From Labyrinthula sp. Ha (Eukaryota > Sar > Bigyra > Labyrinthulida > Labyrinthulaceae), in contig JAALGZ010000061.1 in NCBI GenBank assembly GCA_015227615.1, positions 62,001 to 126,000 of the forward strand: a stretch of DNA of 64,000 nt, in the 5' to 3' direction. Under the pieces are notes generated by a model. It was not told the DNA's origin. It did no database searches and saw only the letters and a list, made by a program, of their open reading frames with translations. This document shows positions 22,594 to 33,500 of the stretch, one piece after another. A program made the translations under genes and the position numbers. Each line of letters opens with the position of its first letter. Position 1 is the stretch's first letter.

Positions 22594-23648
22594 AGATAGA
22601 GTTTAATCAACTCATCAGAGACTGCAGATGGAGTTAAAATTCCAAGATCAGTAAAAAGTAGTTGAATATATTTCGGTGGAGTAAAATCTGCAACTAATCC
22701 TTTGCTTTTAAACCTTTGAAGTGGAATCATTTTTTCTATTTCTTCTCCTTCAGCTTCAATTTCTAACTTTTCAAGCATTAAATTACATTCATTAGCTAAT
22801 TCTTGTTGATTTAAAGGAAATAATCTTGTAAATGTTTGACTTTCTGCTATTGCATAAAAAGGTACATTAAAAGTTTTTGCTATAATAGCAATATTATAAG
22901 TTCCAATTTTATTTATTATTCCACCATTTTCACAAACTCCAAAACTTGAAACTAAAACTAAATCAATAGAATCCATAAAAAAAGCAACTGCACGATTTGT
23001 TATTACTTTTCCACCACGATTTCTTAATTCTTCTTCTTCTTGTTTAGTTAATCCAACATCATCTGTAATAAATAAATTTATATTTCTTTTATTATTATTA
23101 AAATATTTTCGTAATAAATTTAGTATAATTGAATTTCCTCCATGGATTAAAATTTTCTTTTCTTGATTTGAATTAAAAAAAAAATCATATGATTTTTTAA
23201 TTATTTCATCTTGTGAAATTTCACTTTGTTCTTCAAAATCTAAAGTTTTTTCAAGAAGAATATCTTTTAAGTCAGCAAAATCCAAAAGTTCATCAGATAG
23301 ATTTTCTATTTTAGTTGAGTGTAAAGTTAAGTATCTCAAAAATTGTTCACAAGTTGCATCAACACCTAAAAGATGTGTAAATCTAAATTTTCCTTCTCTT
23401 TGAAGAGATATAAATGATTTTTTAATTATTTGTATTGACTTATGTAAATCTGCTTGTAAACCAAGCATTGTTTCAGATGTTGAAACTTGAAGAACTCTAC
23501 GTAAAGTAGAGATAACTGAAGTTAAGACATTTGGATATTTATTTATCGATTCAATAAACCATTCTGCCACATTTGCCAATGTGGTAGATTGCTGTCTAGC
23601 AATCATTCGTGGTGATGTCGGTGGAGATTCTTCTCTTGTTTCTGGCAT
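22590..23648 (-). CDS. EIF2B1: Translation initiation factor eIF2B subunit alpha
   Basis: This 352-residue protein is the regulatory alpha subunit of eIF2B, the nucleotide exchange factor for eIF2 and sensor of phosphorylated eIF2. The C-terminal family signature is clear: [34 protein letters not shown]. Upstream are [24 protein letters not shown] and [32 protein letters not shown], all typical of the Rossmann-like domain shared by eIF2B alpha/beta/delta. It is slightly longer than human eIF2B-alpha (305), through the N-terminus and an acidic insert ([11 protein letters not shown]). I chose the Met at 23648 because the open frame upstream runs into the tRNA gene. Only 20 bp separate this start from the tRNA on the same strand. 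Single exon. Confidence 0.95.
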   Translation of the reverse strand: [352 protein letters not shown]

Positions 23649-23668
23649 AGTTTTAACTTCAAAGATAA

Positions 23669-23740
23669 TGCACCAGGTGAGAATTGAACTCACGATCTTC
23701 TGATTACAAGTCAGATGCCTTACCACTTGGCCACTAGTGC
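23669..23740 (-). tRNA. tRNA-Thr (anticodon UGU)
   Basis: This 72-nt cloverleaf reads from 23740 to 23669. The acceptor GCACTAG pairs with CTGGTGC (one G-T), followed by discriminator A. The D stem is GCC/GGC. The anticodon stem TCTGA/TCAGA closes the loop CTTGTAA with anticodon TGT. The T stem GTGAG/CTCAC closes the loop TTCAATT. CCA is not encoded. Box A (TGGCCAAGTGG) and box B (GTTCAATTC) fit the Pol III internal promoter. The downstream sequence has only TTATCTTT before the eIF2B-alpha ATG 20 nt away, and the first run of four Ts on this strand is about 300 nt away inside that gene. Confidence 0.95.
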
Positions 23741-25822
23741 TATATTTCAGTACATCACTTATTAAGAAATATACTATTAGTGTACAGCATTTTTTTTGTG
23801 TATCTTAAACAGCACACATTGGAAGTTAAATAAGATAGAACTACGAAATTGCGATATAGACAACTTAGTTGCACCAGGCTATTTAAAGAGAGATAATAGT
23901 ATGTTGGTAGTAGTTTAACTTTGGGTGAAGTCACAATTCTTCTACGGAGTTATCCTCGCCAACTCCTAGGTACATATTTATAAGGAATAAAATCTACTTT
24001 CCTGTAGCTTTGCTGGTATTACAAAGCACAAACAGTTTGATACCAGGAATAATTCATTTCAGACATATGTTTAGTAGAGGTTTCATTACCTTACCGTTGC
24101 AAGTTTTATCCACACCTTCAGAAAACTTACTAGAGATTTTTTCCCTGAACAGCCTTTGCAAGACTAAGAAGCTCAAGAACCTTTAAGAAATCTCATAAGA
24201 ATGATTATCCATACCATTCTGAACCAACCTTTTGTCTTTTCGTTTCTTAACCAGTATTGAAACAACAAATCATTACCAGAAATTTCAACAGATACTTTAT
24301 TTCCATAACCTTGAATGGGAACTACCTCTATAAAAGTTACAAAAGGATAATTTCAATGGAAGCGTACAGGGTATTTGAACTCTTTAGTTTCAGGTGATGC
24401 CAAAGGTTTGAAAATTTTGATGAAGAATCTTGCGGAGAGTAGCGATCACTCACAACATCAAAATAAGTCTTAGAATGTCTTTTACGGCTACTCGAAAAAC
24501 ACGAAGAAATCCTTGGCACCTGCAAATGAGAGCCCAGTTTGATTTAAACCTGTCCACTGGCTTATACTAGAAATCAGAAATATGCACATCCTTATTAGAT
24601 TCTCTTAACTCTAGCAATTGTGTTTAAACAAAATTAAATGACACCAGTTTACATTTTAGAATCAAAATTATCTTCATCATAAAACTTTTTCTGTGAAACA
24701 ATAATTTTGGATCAGGACTTCCAAATAATTTTAATTATGCAATTTTGGCTTGGAACTTAATTTTATAGAAATATTGCCACAAATTCCACCTCTTAACAAA
24801 AAGTCATATGTTGAATACTTCTAAAGTTAATTCAAGAGAAGTTGTACTCTCAAAAACTAATTTTCTTCCAGAAGACAGTGGCTAGCTCATTTTTATAATC
24901 CAAGGGAGCACTACGATACCTCTTAATATATATATATAAGCATCCTCTGGATCATAAGCAGTTTCTAGATAGTTCATCGATTGTGCCTTTCATTGTGTAT
25001 GATTTTTTAAACACACAGTTGGCTCAGTTGTTAGATATTTTTTCAACATGGTGAGTACTGTTGCTTGAATCTAAGTTGTTTTCAAATATTGCTCCAAATT
25101 GTTCCAAGATTGGGTTTTTGTATAGAAATTTTCAAATGCCTTCCCTAAGATAAATTAATTTCCTTTCTTGAAGCATTCTATTATTTGTTGGAGCTAGACT
25201 ACTTACAAAACCCGGTCCTCCCAAAGGATTTTAGCTCTAATAATGCTACTACAATAGCTCCATATTTTGCTAATATGGAGCACTTAATTACATTCTGATC
25301 TGGAACTGGGTTCTTTGCGTTTTTTTTAATGTAACTGTGAGTTAACTCTTAATTGTAGAAAGTAACTATTTGTGCAAGAGATAACCTCAGTGTAAAATTA
25401 GTTCCCAAAACTAAGAGCCTGAAAACATATATAAAGTAAAGATGCAAATTATATGCAAAAGAGACTAACTTTCTAAATACATTGTTTGTATTGCTTTTTC
25501 CAGTTTTTCACAGACGGCTTAACCTTTTTGTTTCCAAAAAAAAACATATGGAAATAATACTCTATGTGGACCTCTTGAGTGTTTACAAATGAGATAATAC
25601 TACTAAAAGACACTTTTATACACTATAATAATTATAATAATGTATCTTTTAGCTATAGTAATACACTATTTATATAAGACTATATATAAATCATATAAAA
25701 GTTTCTTAATTTAAATGACGTTATGACTGTATTTTACGGTAACCTATATTCAGCAAAATGTTCTCATTAAATGTGATCAAAATAAGAACGGACAATAAAT
25801 TGTCGTTATCAATAAAGTACAG
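23741..25822. other. Intergenic region
   Basis: This 2.1 kb lies between the tRNA and the jacalin-repeat gene. It is AT-rich, with no coding signal I can support. The last 200 bp contain the AT runs and A-rich leader expected in front of the exon starting at 25823. Confidence 0.5.
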
Positions 25823-28128
25823 ATGAATTGTATAAACAAAAAGAAAACTCTTAATCCATATCTAATTCGTATATATATATATTTAAATATTACTCATAGA
25901 ACAAATTGATGTTAAAACAGGAAGACATGTTGATGGAATTCGTTTTAGTTTTTTAAATGGTCAAACTTTTGTTCATGGTTCTTTTTTAACGGGTGAAAAA
26001 GAAGATTCATTTCAGGTAAATATAACCGTTGAGAATTAAAGTTTAGGTTGGAAAAGAAAAACATGAATATATTGTTAAAATATCTGGAAGGCAAGGAAAG
26101 CTGTTAGATGGGGTTCAGTTTACAACGAATTATGGAAGAGTATCGCCTTGGTATGGTGGTTCAGGTGGGAAGCCATTTTCTTTTGTAGTTCCTGAGGGAT
26201 TTATGCTTCAAGGCTTGATTTCTCCACCTGAGTTGAAAAGCACATCATGCTGCAAAATAACAGATTTGACTCATTCTAAAGCTCCTAGAGTTAAGAAAGC
26301 TTCTCTTTTGTGGTTGTTGACAAATAGATCTACCTTGAAATTGACGTTTCAGTCCTCCCAAGAAAGCAAGTCACTTTTTACACTGATAAGAAAAAAACAA
26401 GTTCTTCAAGGAAAGAAAATATCTATCTTGAAAGCTGCTAGAAAAAAACCAAGTGTGTTGATAACGTTGTTTAAAGGCAAACCGTCTTTGATCAGGTTGA
26501 TTTTGGAAGGAGAAGAAAATGAAAAACATCGATTTTCTCTCTATAGACAGATCTGTCATACTGATTCTTTTCTTCAACATTCAGGAACTGGTTTGCTTCA
26601 TATTTTGTGTGGATCTAGACTTCAAGATATCAAATTACCCTCACTTATGATACTTTTTCTGGCAAAAAGCGGATCAGAGTTATCCATGGCACAACAATTT
26701 TTGACATCATCTGCTTCTAGAAAACTTTTTGCACGAGATTTATCTGCTGGTGTTGCTTCAATTTTGCAGCTATTGTTACATCAACCTAAATTGAGTGGAC
26801 TAAAACAACCTTCTTTGATGGAACTCTTAGTGCTGCAAGAAGCAAACTTAAGTGAAAATGAAGAGGAGTGGTCCATCTTAAGGCTTCTGCTGACTTTAAG
26901 ACCGGGAAAGCCATCACTTTTTTCTCTCTTTCTACAAAAAGATGGGGAAAAAAGCTTAATTGAGGTCCTAGTTGAAGAAAAGGATGGGGTTCCAAGTTTT
27001 GCAAGGAAAATGTTGACTTCTTATGAAGACTTTAAGGGTATTCGATCAAGTATTTTCAGGTATATTCTACGTGGTGAAAGACAATTACCACCGAAATCTG
27101 TATTCCGAAGTTTCATTTTAGGTGATTTGGAACACAGAGATCAACATTCTATTCTTAGACTGCTTCTTGAGTCTTTTTCATATAGCGAAAGTGACGAACA
27201 AGCTGATTTCCAAAATATTTTGTCATCTGGAGACTCAAAATGTGAAGAATCTGGATTAATGGTCCGTCCAAGTCTTTTCTCTTTACTGTCAAAGGGGGAC
27301 AATTCAATTTTAGATCTTTTATTTAATGGTGAATTACAGGGAAAGGATTCCCTAATTAGGTTCTTCCTAAGTATGAGTATTAGCGTCGTTAATGGAGAGC
27401 TAAAATTGGGTGATGAAATAATTCAGGAAGAAAACTCCGTTCAATTAACAGTGGCTGATCTCTTACTATTGGGTGAGGAAAGTGGTGGACCAGGAATATC
27501 CTTGTTTAGACTACTCTTGATTGGGGAAAAAGAACAAGGGTTTAGTTTGGTTCGTTTGTTTTTGCTTAGTGAAGAAAATGATGAATCGACATCTCCAAGT
27601 TTGTTACGCATTGGTTTAACTACGTTGCGAGCAGTCTTTACTGGGATTAATCAACCAAAAAGAAGGATTTCAAATTGGAGCGAGAATTTGAAAGAAATGG
27701 GAGAAATTATACTAAGTTCACAGAAAAAGACACTTCCCAAGAGTTTCTCTGGTCTTACAAAGTTTGTAAAGGACTCTATCTCTACGGGATTAAGTCAGTA
27801 TGGACAACTAATTTCTATTCTGTTGACTGTCTCGCAAAGGAGTAAGGAATTTAATCAACTCTGGAAGGCTCAATTTTTAAATGTGAGTTCTGAATTGGAT
27901 AAAATTCATGCCAGGGTGAAAAATGAAGATTCTAACTGGAAGAAAATGACCCCAATTTTATCTTCACTGGCTAAAGACTTGGCTAATCAGAATTGGTTGT
28001 CTGTTATTAGTCAGATTCCATCGCTTGCTTTGGCAACAGCAGACTTAATTCGAGATTATTCAGAAAGAGCAGTTAAATTAAGAAAAAATGGCCGCAAAAA
28101 AGAAGAAAAAAGCCAAAACAAAGAGTAA
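25823..28128 (+). CDS. Jacalin-like lectin domain followed by about 24 Ser-Leu-rich repeats
   Basis: I infer three exons (25823-25868, 25900-26015, 26047-28128) with two 31-nt introns, giving 747 residues. Residues about 14-120 look like a jacalin-related beta-prism lectin: TGRHVDGIRFSFLNGQ, IVKISGRQGKLLDGVQF, YGGSGGKPFSFVVPEGF. These are usually mannose-type sugar binders. From about residue 140 to 586 comes a string of repeats of the form S-(L/I)-x-R-L-L-L-x-G-E (for example SILRLLLTL, SLIRLILEGE, SLFRLLLIGE, SLVRLFLLSE), about 24 copies with irregular spacing of 10-30 residues. The last 160 residues are helical and amphipathic, ending in a Lys-rich tail. There is no signal peptide. I know no family with this layout. 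Exon 1 is the least certain part. Its 3' end overlaps the next gene by 41 bp in another frame. Confidence 0.7.
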
Positions 28129-28556
28129 GAAGGGCAAGAAAGGTAAAAAAGTCAAGCAAATTGAGGAAAGACCACCCACCCCACCACTAGAACAGCAAAA
28201 GGTTTCTGTATCGTTCAAAGTACCAGTCTTTGTTCTTTTTCCTTGTAGATTCAAGGATGGTCATATAGTTCATTTAAAGAAGAACTTGCTCTAGGAACAA
28301 ATGTGAATGAAATTAAAGTACACTCGTGAAGTCTTTTATACACTAGGATTTCTTAATTCAGTTGCATGGACCGATTAGAAACCTAGTGGTTTGTAAAGGA
28401 GCATTTAAACCACAAAACGAGTTGAATAATTCAAAAGAAACTTTGATTGATCTTGGGGCAAATAATCCGGAAAAAGAACCTAAATTTACTTACAACTTTG
28501 AAGTTGCTCCAATGCATTCATCCCCAATGTTGTTAATTCCACCGAAAATTTACTGA
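28088..28556 (+). CDS. Small Lys-rich protein of unknown function
   Basis: I infer three exons (28088-28201, 28249-28317, 28347-28556) with introns of 47 and 29 nt, both phase 0, giving 130 residues. The N-terminus is a Lys block (AAKKKKKAKTKSKKGKKGKK) followed by IEERPPTPPLEQQK. The body reads IQGWSYSSFKEEL, DFLIQLHGPIRNLVVCKGAF, TLIDLGANNPEKEPKF and a Pro-rich end, HSSPMLLIPPKIY. I do not recognise the family. Lys blocks like this are common on small axonemal proteins, but they also occur elsewhere, so I assign no role. The start (aaaATGG) lies inside the upstream gene's last codons in another frame. The stop abuts the stop of glutamate-cysteine ligase with no base between. An alternative is a fusion to the upstream protein through a 31-nt GT...AG segment at 28072-28102, which I consider less likely. 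Confidence 0.72.
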
Positions 28557-30596
28557 TTAACTATCTAAAAACGCGGGAGTTTCGTCAAAACCTCTTTTCT
28601 CCGTAACCAGATGTTCTTTTGGTGTTTGTTTATATTTTGCAATCAATTCTAAAATTACCGCACATTCTTCCTTTTTAAAACTTTCATCTCCATCCTCAAA
28701 ATCACTTCTAAAACTAGCCCCTCTTAATTTTCTTCTTTGTCCTTTCTGTTTATCTTGATCTGGTCTATATTTACCCATCAACCCTTCATCAAACTCTTTT
28801 TCTTTTGTAATCTTATCACAATAAGTAACTAAATCATATTCTATCTCTTTCGAAACATATAGATCATTTTTATACTGCTCATGACCTTCTACAAAATCAC
28901 GAATAAATCTTGCAGTAGTTTTAATTTTCCCTCTTGCTCTATCTAAAAGAAAGTTTAAATATTTTTCCAGAGTTTCTACTGTTTTTTCATCTGCATCAAT
29001 AATATCTAAATATGCGTAAATTAAAGGAAATAATCCTGGAAATTCACCTTTTCCACCTAAAATATCCAAAATAGTCATTTCTTCATAATAATCTCCTTCC
29101 TTATTTTCTTCTTCATCTCCACAATATTCTGAAAGAACAACTAATTCTTTACGAAAGAAAAACTTTTGTTTCAAAATACTATCTTTTTCATGTGCTCTTT
29201 CCATATTTTCATCTACTTTAGATATAGGAATGTATAAATTTAACCCAAAGAATAAAATAACTCTTGAAATTAATACTATTGCAACTGTATAAGCAGCATT
29301 TTCAAAATCTGTTAGTTGAATTTCCATTGTACGAAATTCAACTCTCCAACCAATACTATTTTCTTCTTCATAAGGTGGTGGTTTCCATCTAACACTTTGC
29401 CAATTTGTAGATTGAATATTTTCAAAGTGTTCTGTTGTTTTTTTATCATCTAAATCAACTCGATCACCAAAAATTACAAGTGGATCTCTAGTAAATAAAT
29501 GTGCAATATGAGTACTCAATATTTCATCTTTTATACCCTGATTTACAATTTCATAAACTTTTTTATTTATTGGTGGATTTGTATCATTATATTCTTTTAA
29601 ATTGTTTTTCAAATTATCCGATTCTGAAATATATAAAGAAATTCCAGCATATCTAGATTTTTCTTGCTTATACTTTCCACGAAACTTCTCTCGTTGTTCA
29701 ATTTCCCCAATTTCAAATCGAGTTCTGCAATCTACAGATGAAGAAATAACATTCCATCTTGCATCTCTTTCAGTCAAAGTTCCTTTAAAAATTGGAGAAG
29801 CTGCAGAAAGAGAGAGAAAAATTGGTCCAAGAACTGCTAATTGATCATATAAATATCTTGATTCTTTTAAATCCCGTGCTTGAAATGTAACTTGCAAACA
29901 ACAACAACCCATCCCAAAACCCATGGCATCCATCTCGACATTTTTCTCGTTACTTAAAGGAACTTTAATATCTACATTTCTACCTCTTCTTTTTCTTATA
30001 TTTCTTACAAGAGTTGCAAATCTTGGATGAGGATTAATTATTTCATCTGGAAGATATTTAGAGTTTGCTATTTTTCCTTCAAGGTTATTCCAGTTCGGTA
30101 CAAATTCAGGACATCCCATTCTCGGCCAAACTGCAAGACTACTGATTGAAACATTTGGGCCTTCTTCTGCTAAAACACTCTCCAAAGATTTTCTTCTAAG
30201 TTTTAATCTTTCTTCTAGTGAAACTAAGTTATCAGTTTGATCATCAAAAGGTGCAGATGGTGTACTCTCAATCATCCAATTTCCCCATTCAGGATGCCAG
30301 ATAACATTTTTAGCTGTGTTTGATAGTTTTTCAAGGATATTTTTCGCATTCAAATGTAGTTGCACTAAATTTTTATCCTTAAAAGCGTTGAATAGGTGAA
30401 ATTCAACTTCATCACCCCATTTTAACGCGTCATTTCTTCGATTCTTAACTTTATTGAAGACCTCCACGAACTAAGATTTAGTAAAAATGAATGAATATAC
30501 CTGAAATGCTCCATGTTCGATAATATATTCGAGAATTTTGTAATACTCTTCGGTATCTTGCCACTCTAAGGGTTCGCCGACTCCAAGGAAACCCAT
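28557..30596 (-). CDS. GCLC: Glutamate-cysteine ligase, catalytic subunit
   Basis: Two exons (30596-30501 and 30470-28557) joined over a 30-nt phase-0 intron encode 669 residues. The enzyme joins glutamate and cysteine with ATP, the first and limiting step of glutathione synthesis in the cytosol. Exon 1 gives MGFLGVGEPLEWQDTEEYY and EHGAFQ, which align with the animal N-terminus and continue in exon 2 as FVEVFNKVKNRRNDALKWGDEVE, including the metal-binding Glu region. Further family blocks are WHPEWGNWMIESTP, PRMGCPEF, MDAMGFGMGCCCLQVTFQ, HFENIQSTNWQSVRWKPPP and GWRVEFRTMEIQLTDFEN. The length matches the usual 630-670. The eukaryotic (type 2) family is clear. The C-terminal 60 residues are charged and not conserved. 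The stop abuts the small Lys-rich gene on the other strand. Confidence 0.96.
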
Positions 30597-33500
30597 CCAG
30601 ATATTTATTTCCTTTCGTTTTTAATTTTCCCGAGAATGGTAATTCTATATTGTGTTTTTTCGGAATAATTATATGAGCATGTTTTTTCCGATTATCCGAA
30701 TCCGGGCAAACGAAAGAAATTTCGCGGAAACATTCAGGAATATCCAAATGTTCCTTCTAGAAAAAAATATACCAACTATGGACACAGTACTATAACTAGC
30801 GGCACTGCCTAGCCAGATAGTCTATTTCATGGGAGTTTAATCATAACCTGGTTAGAAGATTGCGTCGCAATATATTACCGAAGAGAAACGAAATATACTA
30901 CTTATATATATGACTTAAATTGTTTCTCATTTTCTGCCTTCCAATCTTCGTTCCCAAGTCTCAATTTTGTTCCCAATTTTCCTTCATTCTTAATCCAGTG
31001 CATCATAATTATTACTAACAAACTTTGTGTGACTTTCTTCGCCTTAACTTCCGTCTCCTTCAACTACTCACAATTTAAATCTCGTCTTTCTATCGTTTTT
31101 CCATTCAGAAACATTCGCAAGATATTTAGGAAATTGTATTTCCCCATTTATTTTTAGATATATAAGTGTCTAAAATGATCCTGTTTTCCTGGTTGGAATG
31201 TGTTCATTAAGGATAATATATGGCGGATTGAATCAAATTTTAAATGCAGGAAGTGTCATCTAAAGCTAAAAAGTGATACATCTCACATTAATCACCTGCT
31301 TCTTTTTCACCGTACGCTTGAAAAAATTTAAGCTTTGTAAGCACAGGCGGCCCATAAAGCTAAAATAAGATTTATATTCTGTCCCCGAGAAAAAAAATCC
31401 GGTTGAATTTCGTTCACTTATTTCAAGCAAAAGGTTTCAAGAATTTATGGTGTTTTTAATTCTTGTCTCGGAGTATTGCATTGCTTTAAGTGATAGTTCC
31501 ACATTAACAAATATTTTATTCCTCTTTGTTAGTATAAGCTTCTTGGTTGTATACATGAAACTCTTAAGAATTTTCATAGTATATAAAAATTTGTTTGATA
31601 TAATTATTCCTTGTCTTCAATTATGTTTTATTTTTTTTGGTTTCTTCTTATTCTCTTGATCGACGATGTTGGAACTCCCCAGACTTTCTGTATATAATTG
31701 CTATTTTGATAGAACCTATGCAACCATGTTAAACTATTGGGAAAACTTTCCTGAACAAGTTTAATAATTCTGTATTTACTTAATAATGCTACTGACAAAA
31801 ATATATTGAAATTTAAAGTAGTATTAAGCAGATATAAATAGCAGCTAATACTATCAAAATATATATATTTAACTTTTTTTCTTTAGTATCGGCATCAACG
31901 GTAGCCTATTCAGTTTCTCATTTAAAAATTTTCTCAGACCTGTTATTTCAACATCATAACTTGTTTGTGAGTATGACATATTCAAGAATAGCTATAAAGC
32001 TTTTCCAGGCAAATTTATATTGAAGACGGATCATAGTTTTACCTAAACAGTCTATTGCAACGAGGCTTGGCTATTAAACTTCAATCTAGTTCATTGGAAC
32101 TGATTCATCTCACTCAAGGCCGGGTCAACATTTCTGTAGTTGCTAATTTTATCTTAGTTGTCCGTAATTAATTCTAGTATATCTGTGGTCTGAAGTTAAT
32201 TCTATATTTCCCCTATTATTACCACCTGAAGTTTTTGCACTTGCAGCATGTTGAAATAGGATCTTTCAGTTCATCTCACCCTAGCGTCCTGAGTTTTTTA
32301 TATGGCTTTAAAATACACATGTTTCAAACGAAAAAATGCCTAATAATATATCTTCGGAGTTTTCTTCTGTCCACTATCTGTCAATGGTAGATGTTGCCGT
32401 TACCTTGCATATGTTGTCCTTACGGTATAATATCTATAAGACCGGTTTACTACCCTTTGGCATATACAGTGAACATCAGTTTATGAACTATTTCATAATT
32501 AATATTTATTATAGGCATATATGGGACCATTAATACAAACTTTTTTATCCATTTGATCGAGATCATTCTATATTGTCTGACAAGAAGGAAGAAACTTTGT
32601 CTAAACTACATTTTCATCTTATTGTTTCTATTATAAAATATGAAAAAAATATTGCTCTATAGAATACATCCTGGAGCTATTGTATGTAATAGAAATATAT
32701 TTATTAAGAATATCCGTACCTATTGAAACATCGGCCTATTAGAATCATTGAGATCTCATATTTCAACTACCTATGCTTAATTGTGTGCCTCCTTTTTATT
32801 ACTTAAGTAGCCGATCTAGAATCTGTAACGGAACAGCATTAAAAGGGCAATTATTTTTGTAGCAGCTTAAGAAACTTGTTTAAGATCTCTCTTAGATAAT
32901 TTAGGCATAGATATTGCTTTCTTCTGAATTTTGGATATTCATGGGGTATGTGATGCATATATGATAACCTTATGCATTTATACTTTGGTTCACCATTGAG
33001 AGATCTTATTTAATGTATTTTTTGTATTGTCATGAGTTAGGGGAAAGAATGTCCTTTGTTTTCCTTTCAAATATTTTTGAAACGTAGACCATTTTTCAAT
33101 ATTAATATGTATGGGAATACCTGCATCATCATTACTTAGTTTAGTTTGTTCCAATAATGTTCTTTGATTGGGGATAATTTTTTCAGGTTACACTACTAAG
33201 ATATATTACTAGGGCTAATTTCTTAATCCTTAGAAATAAAAAATTCTTAGATAATAGTATCCATTGGTCAAGAGAATATCGGCCAGCTATGTTTTCTATT
33301 ACTTATGGTATGAAAAAATACAAGCATAAAGACATAGTTTGCTAATTTAATTCGTAAGTTTCATTAATCTTCTTAAGACTATTTAGCTTGATTCCTATTC
33401 TTTTCTTCTAAAATAACAAATGCAATATAAAATCAAGTTTCGATTGCATTTTCTTATCCTCTTGTAATTAAAGTTCTGTATTCTTATTCTTTCTCAACTA

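Noticed and set aside
23649-23726. N-terminal extension of eIF2B-alpha by 26 codons
   Set aside because: It would be encoded by the tRNA-Thr gene itself and has no family similarity; the Met at 23648 is a better start.
28072-28102. 31-nt GT...AG segment that would fuse the jacalin-repeat protein to the small Lys-rich protein
   Set aside because: Its length and frame fit, but it ends in an A-rich CAAAAAAG, unlike the T-rich 3' ends of the other introns. Kept only as an alternative.
30478-30747. 89-codon minus-strand frame upstream of glutamate-cysteine ligase
   Set aside because: It is out of frame with exon 1; the overlapping frame encodes MGFLGVGEPLEWQDTEEYY, which matches the enzyme's N-terminus.
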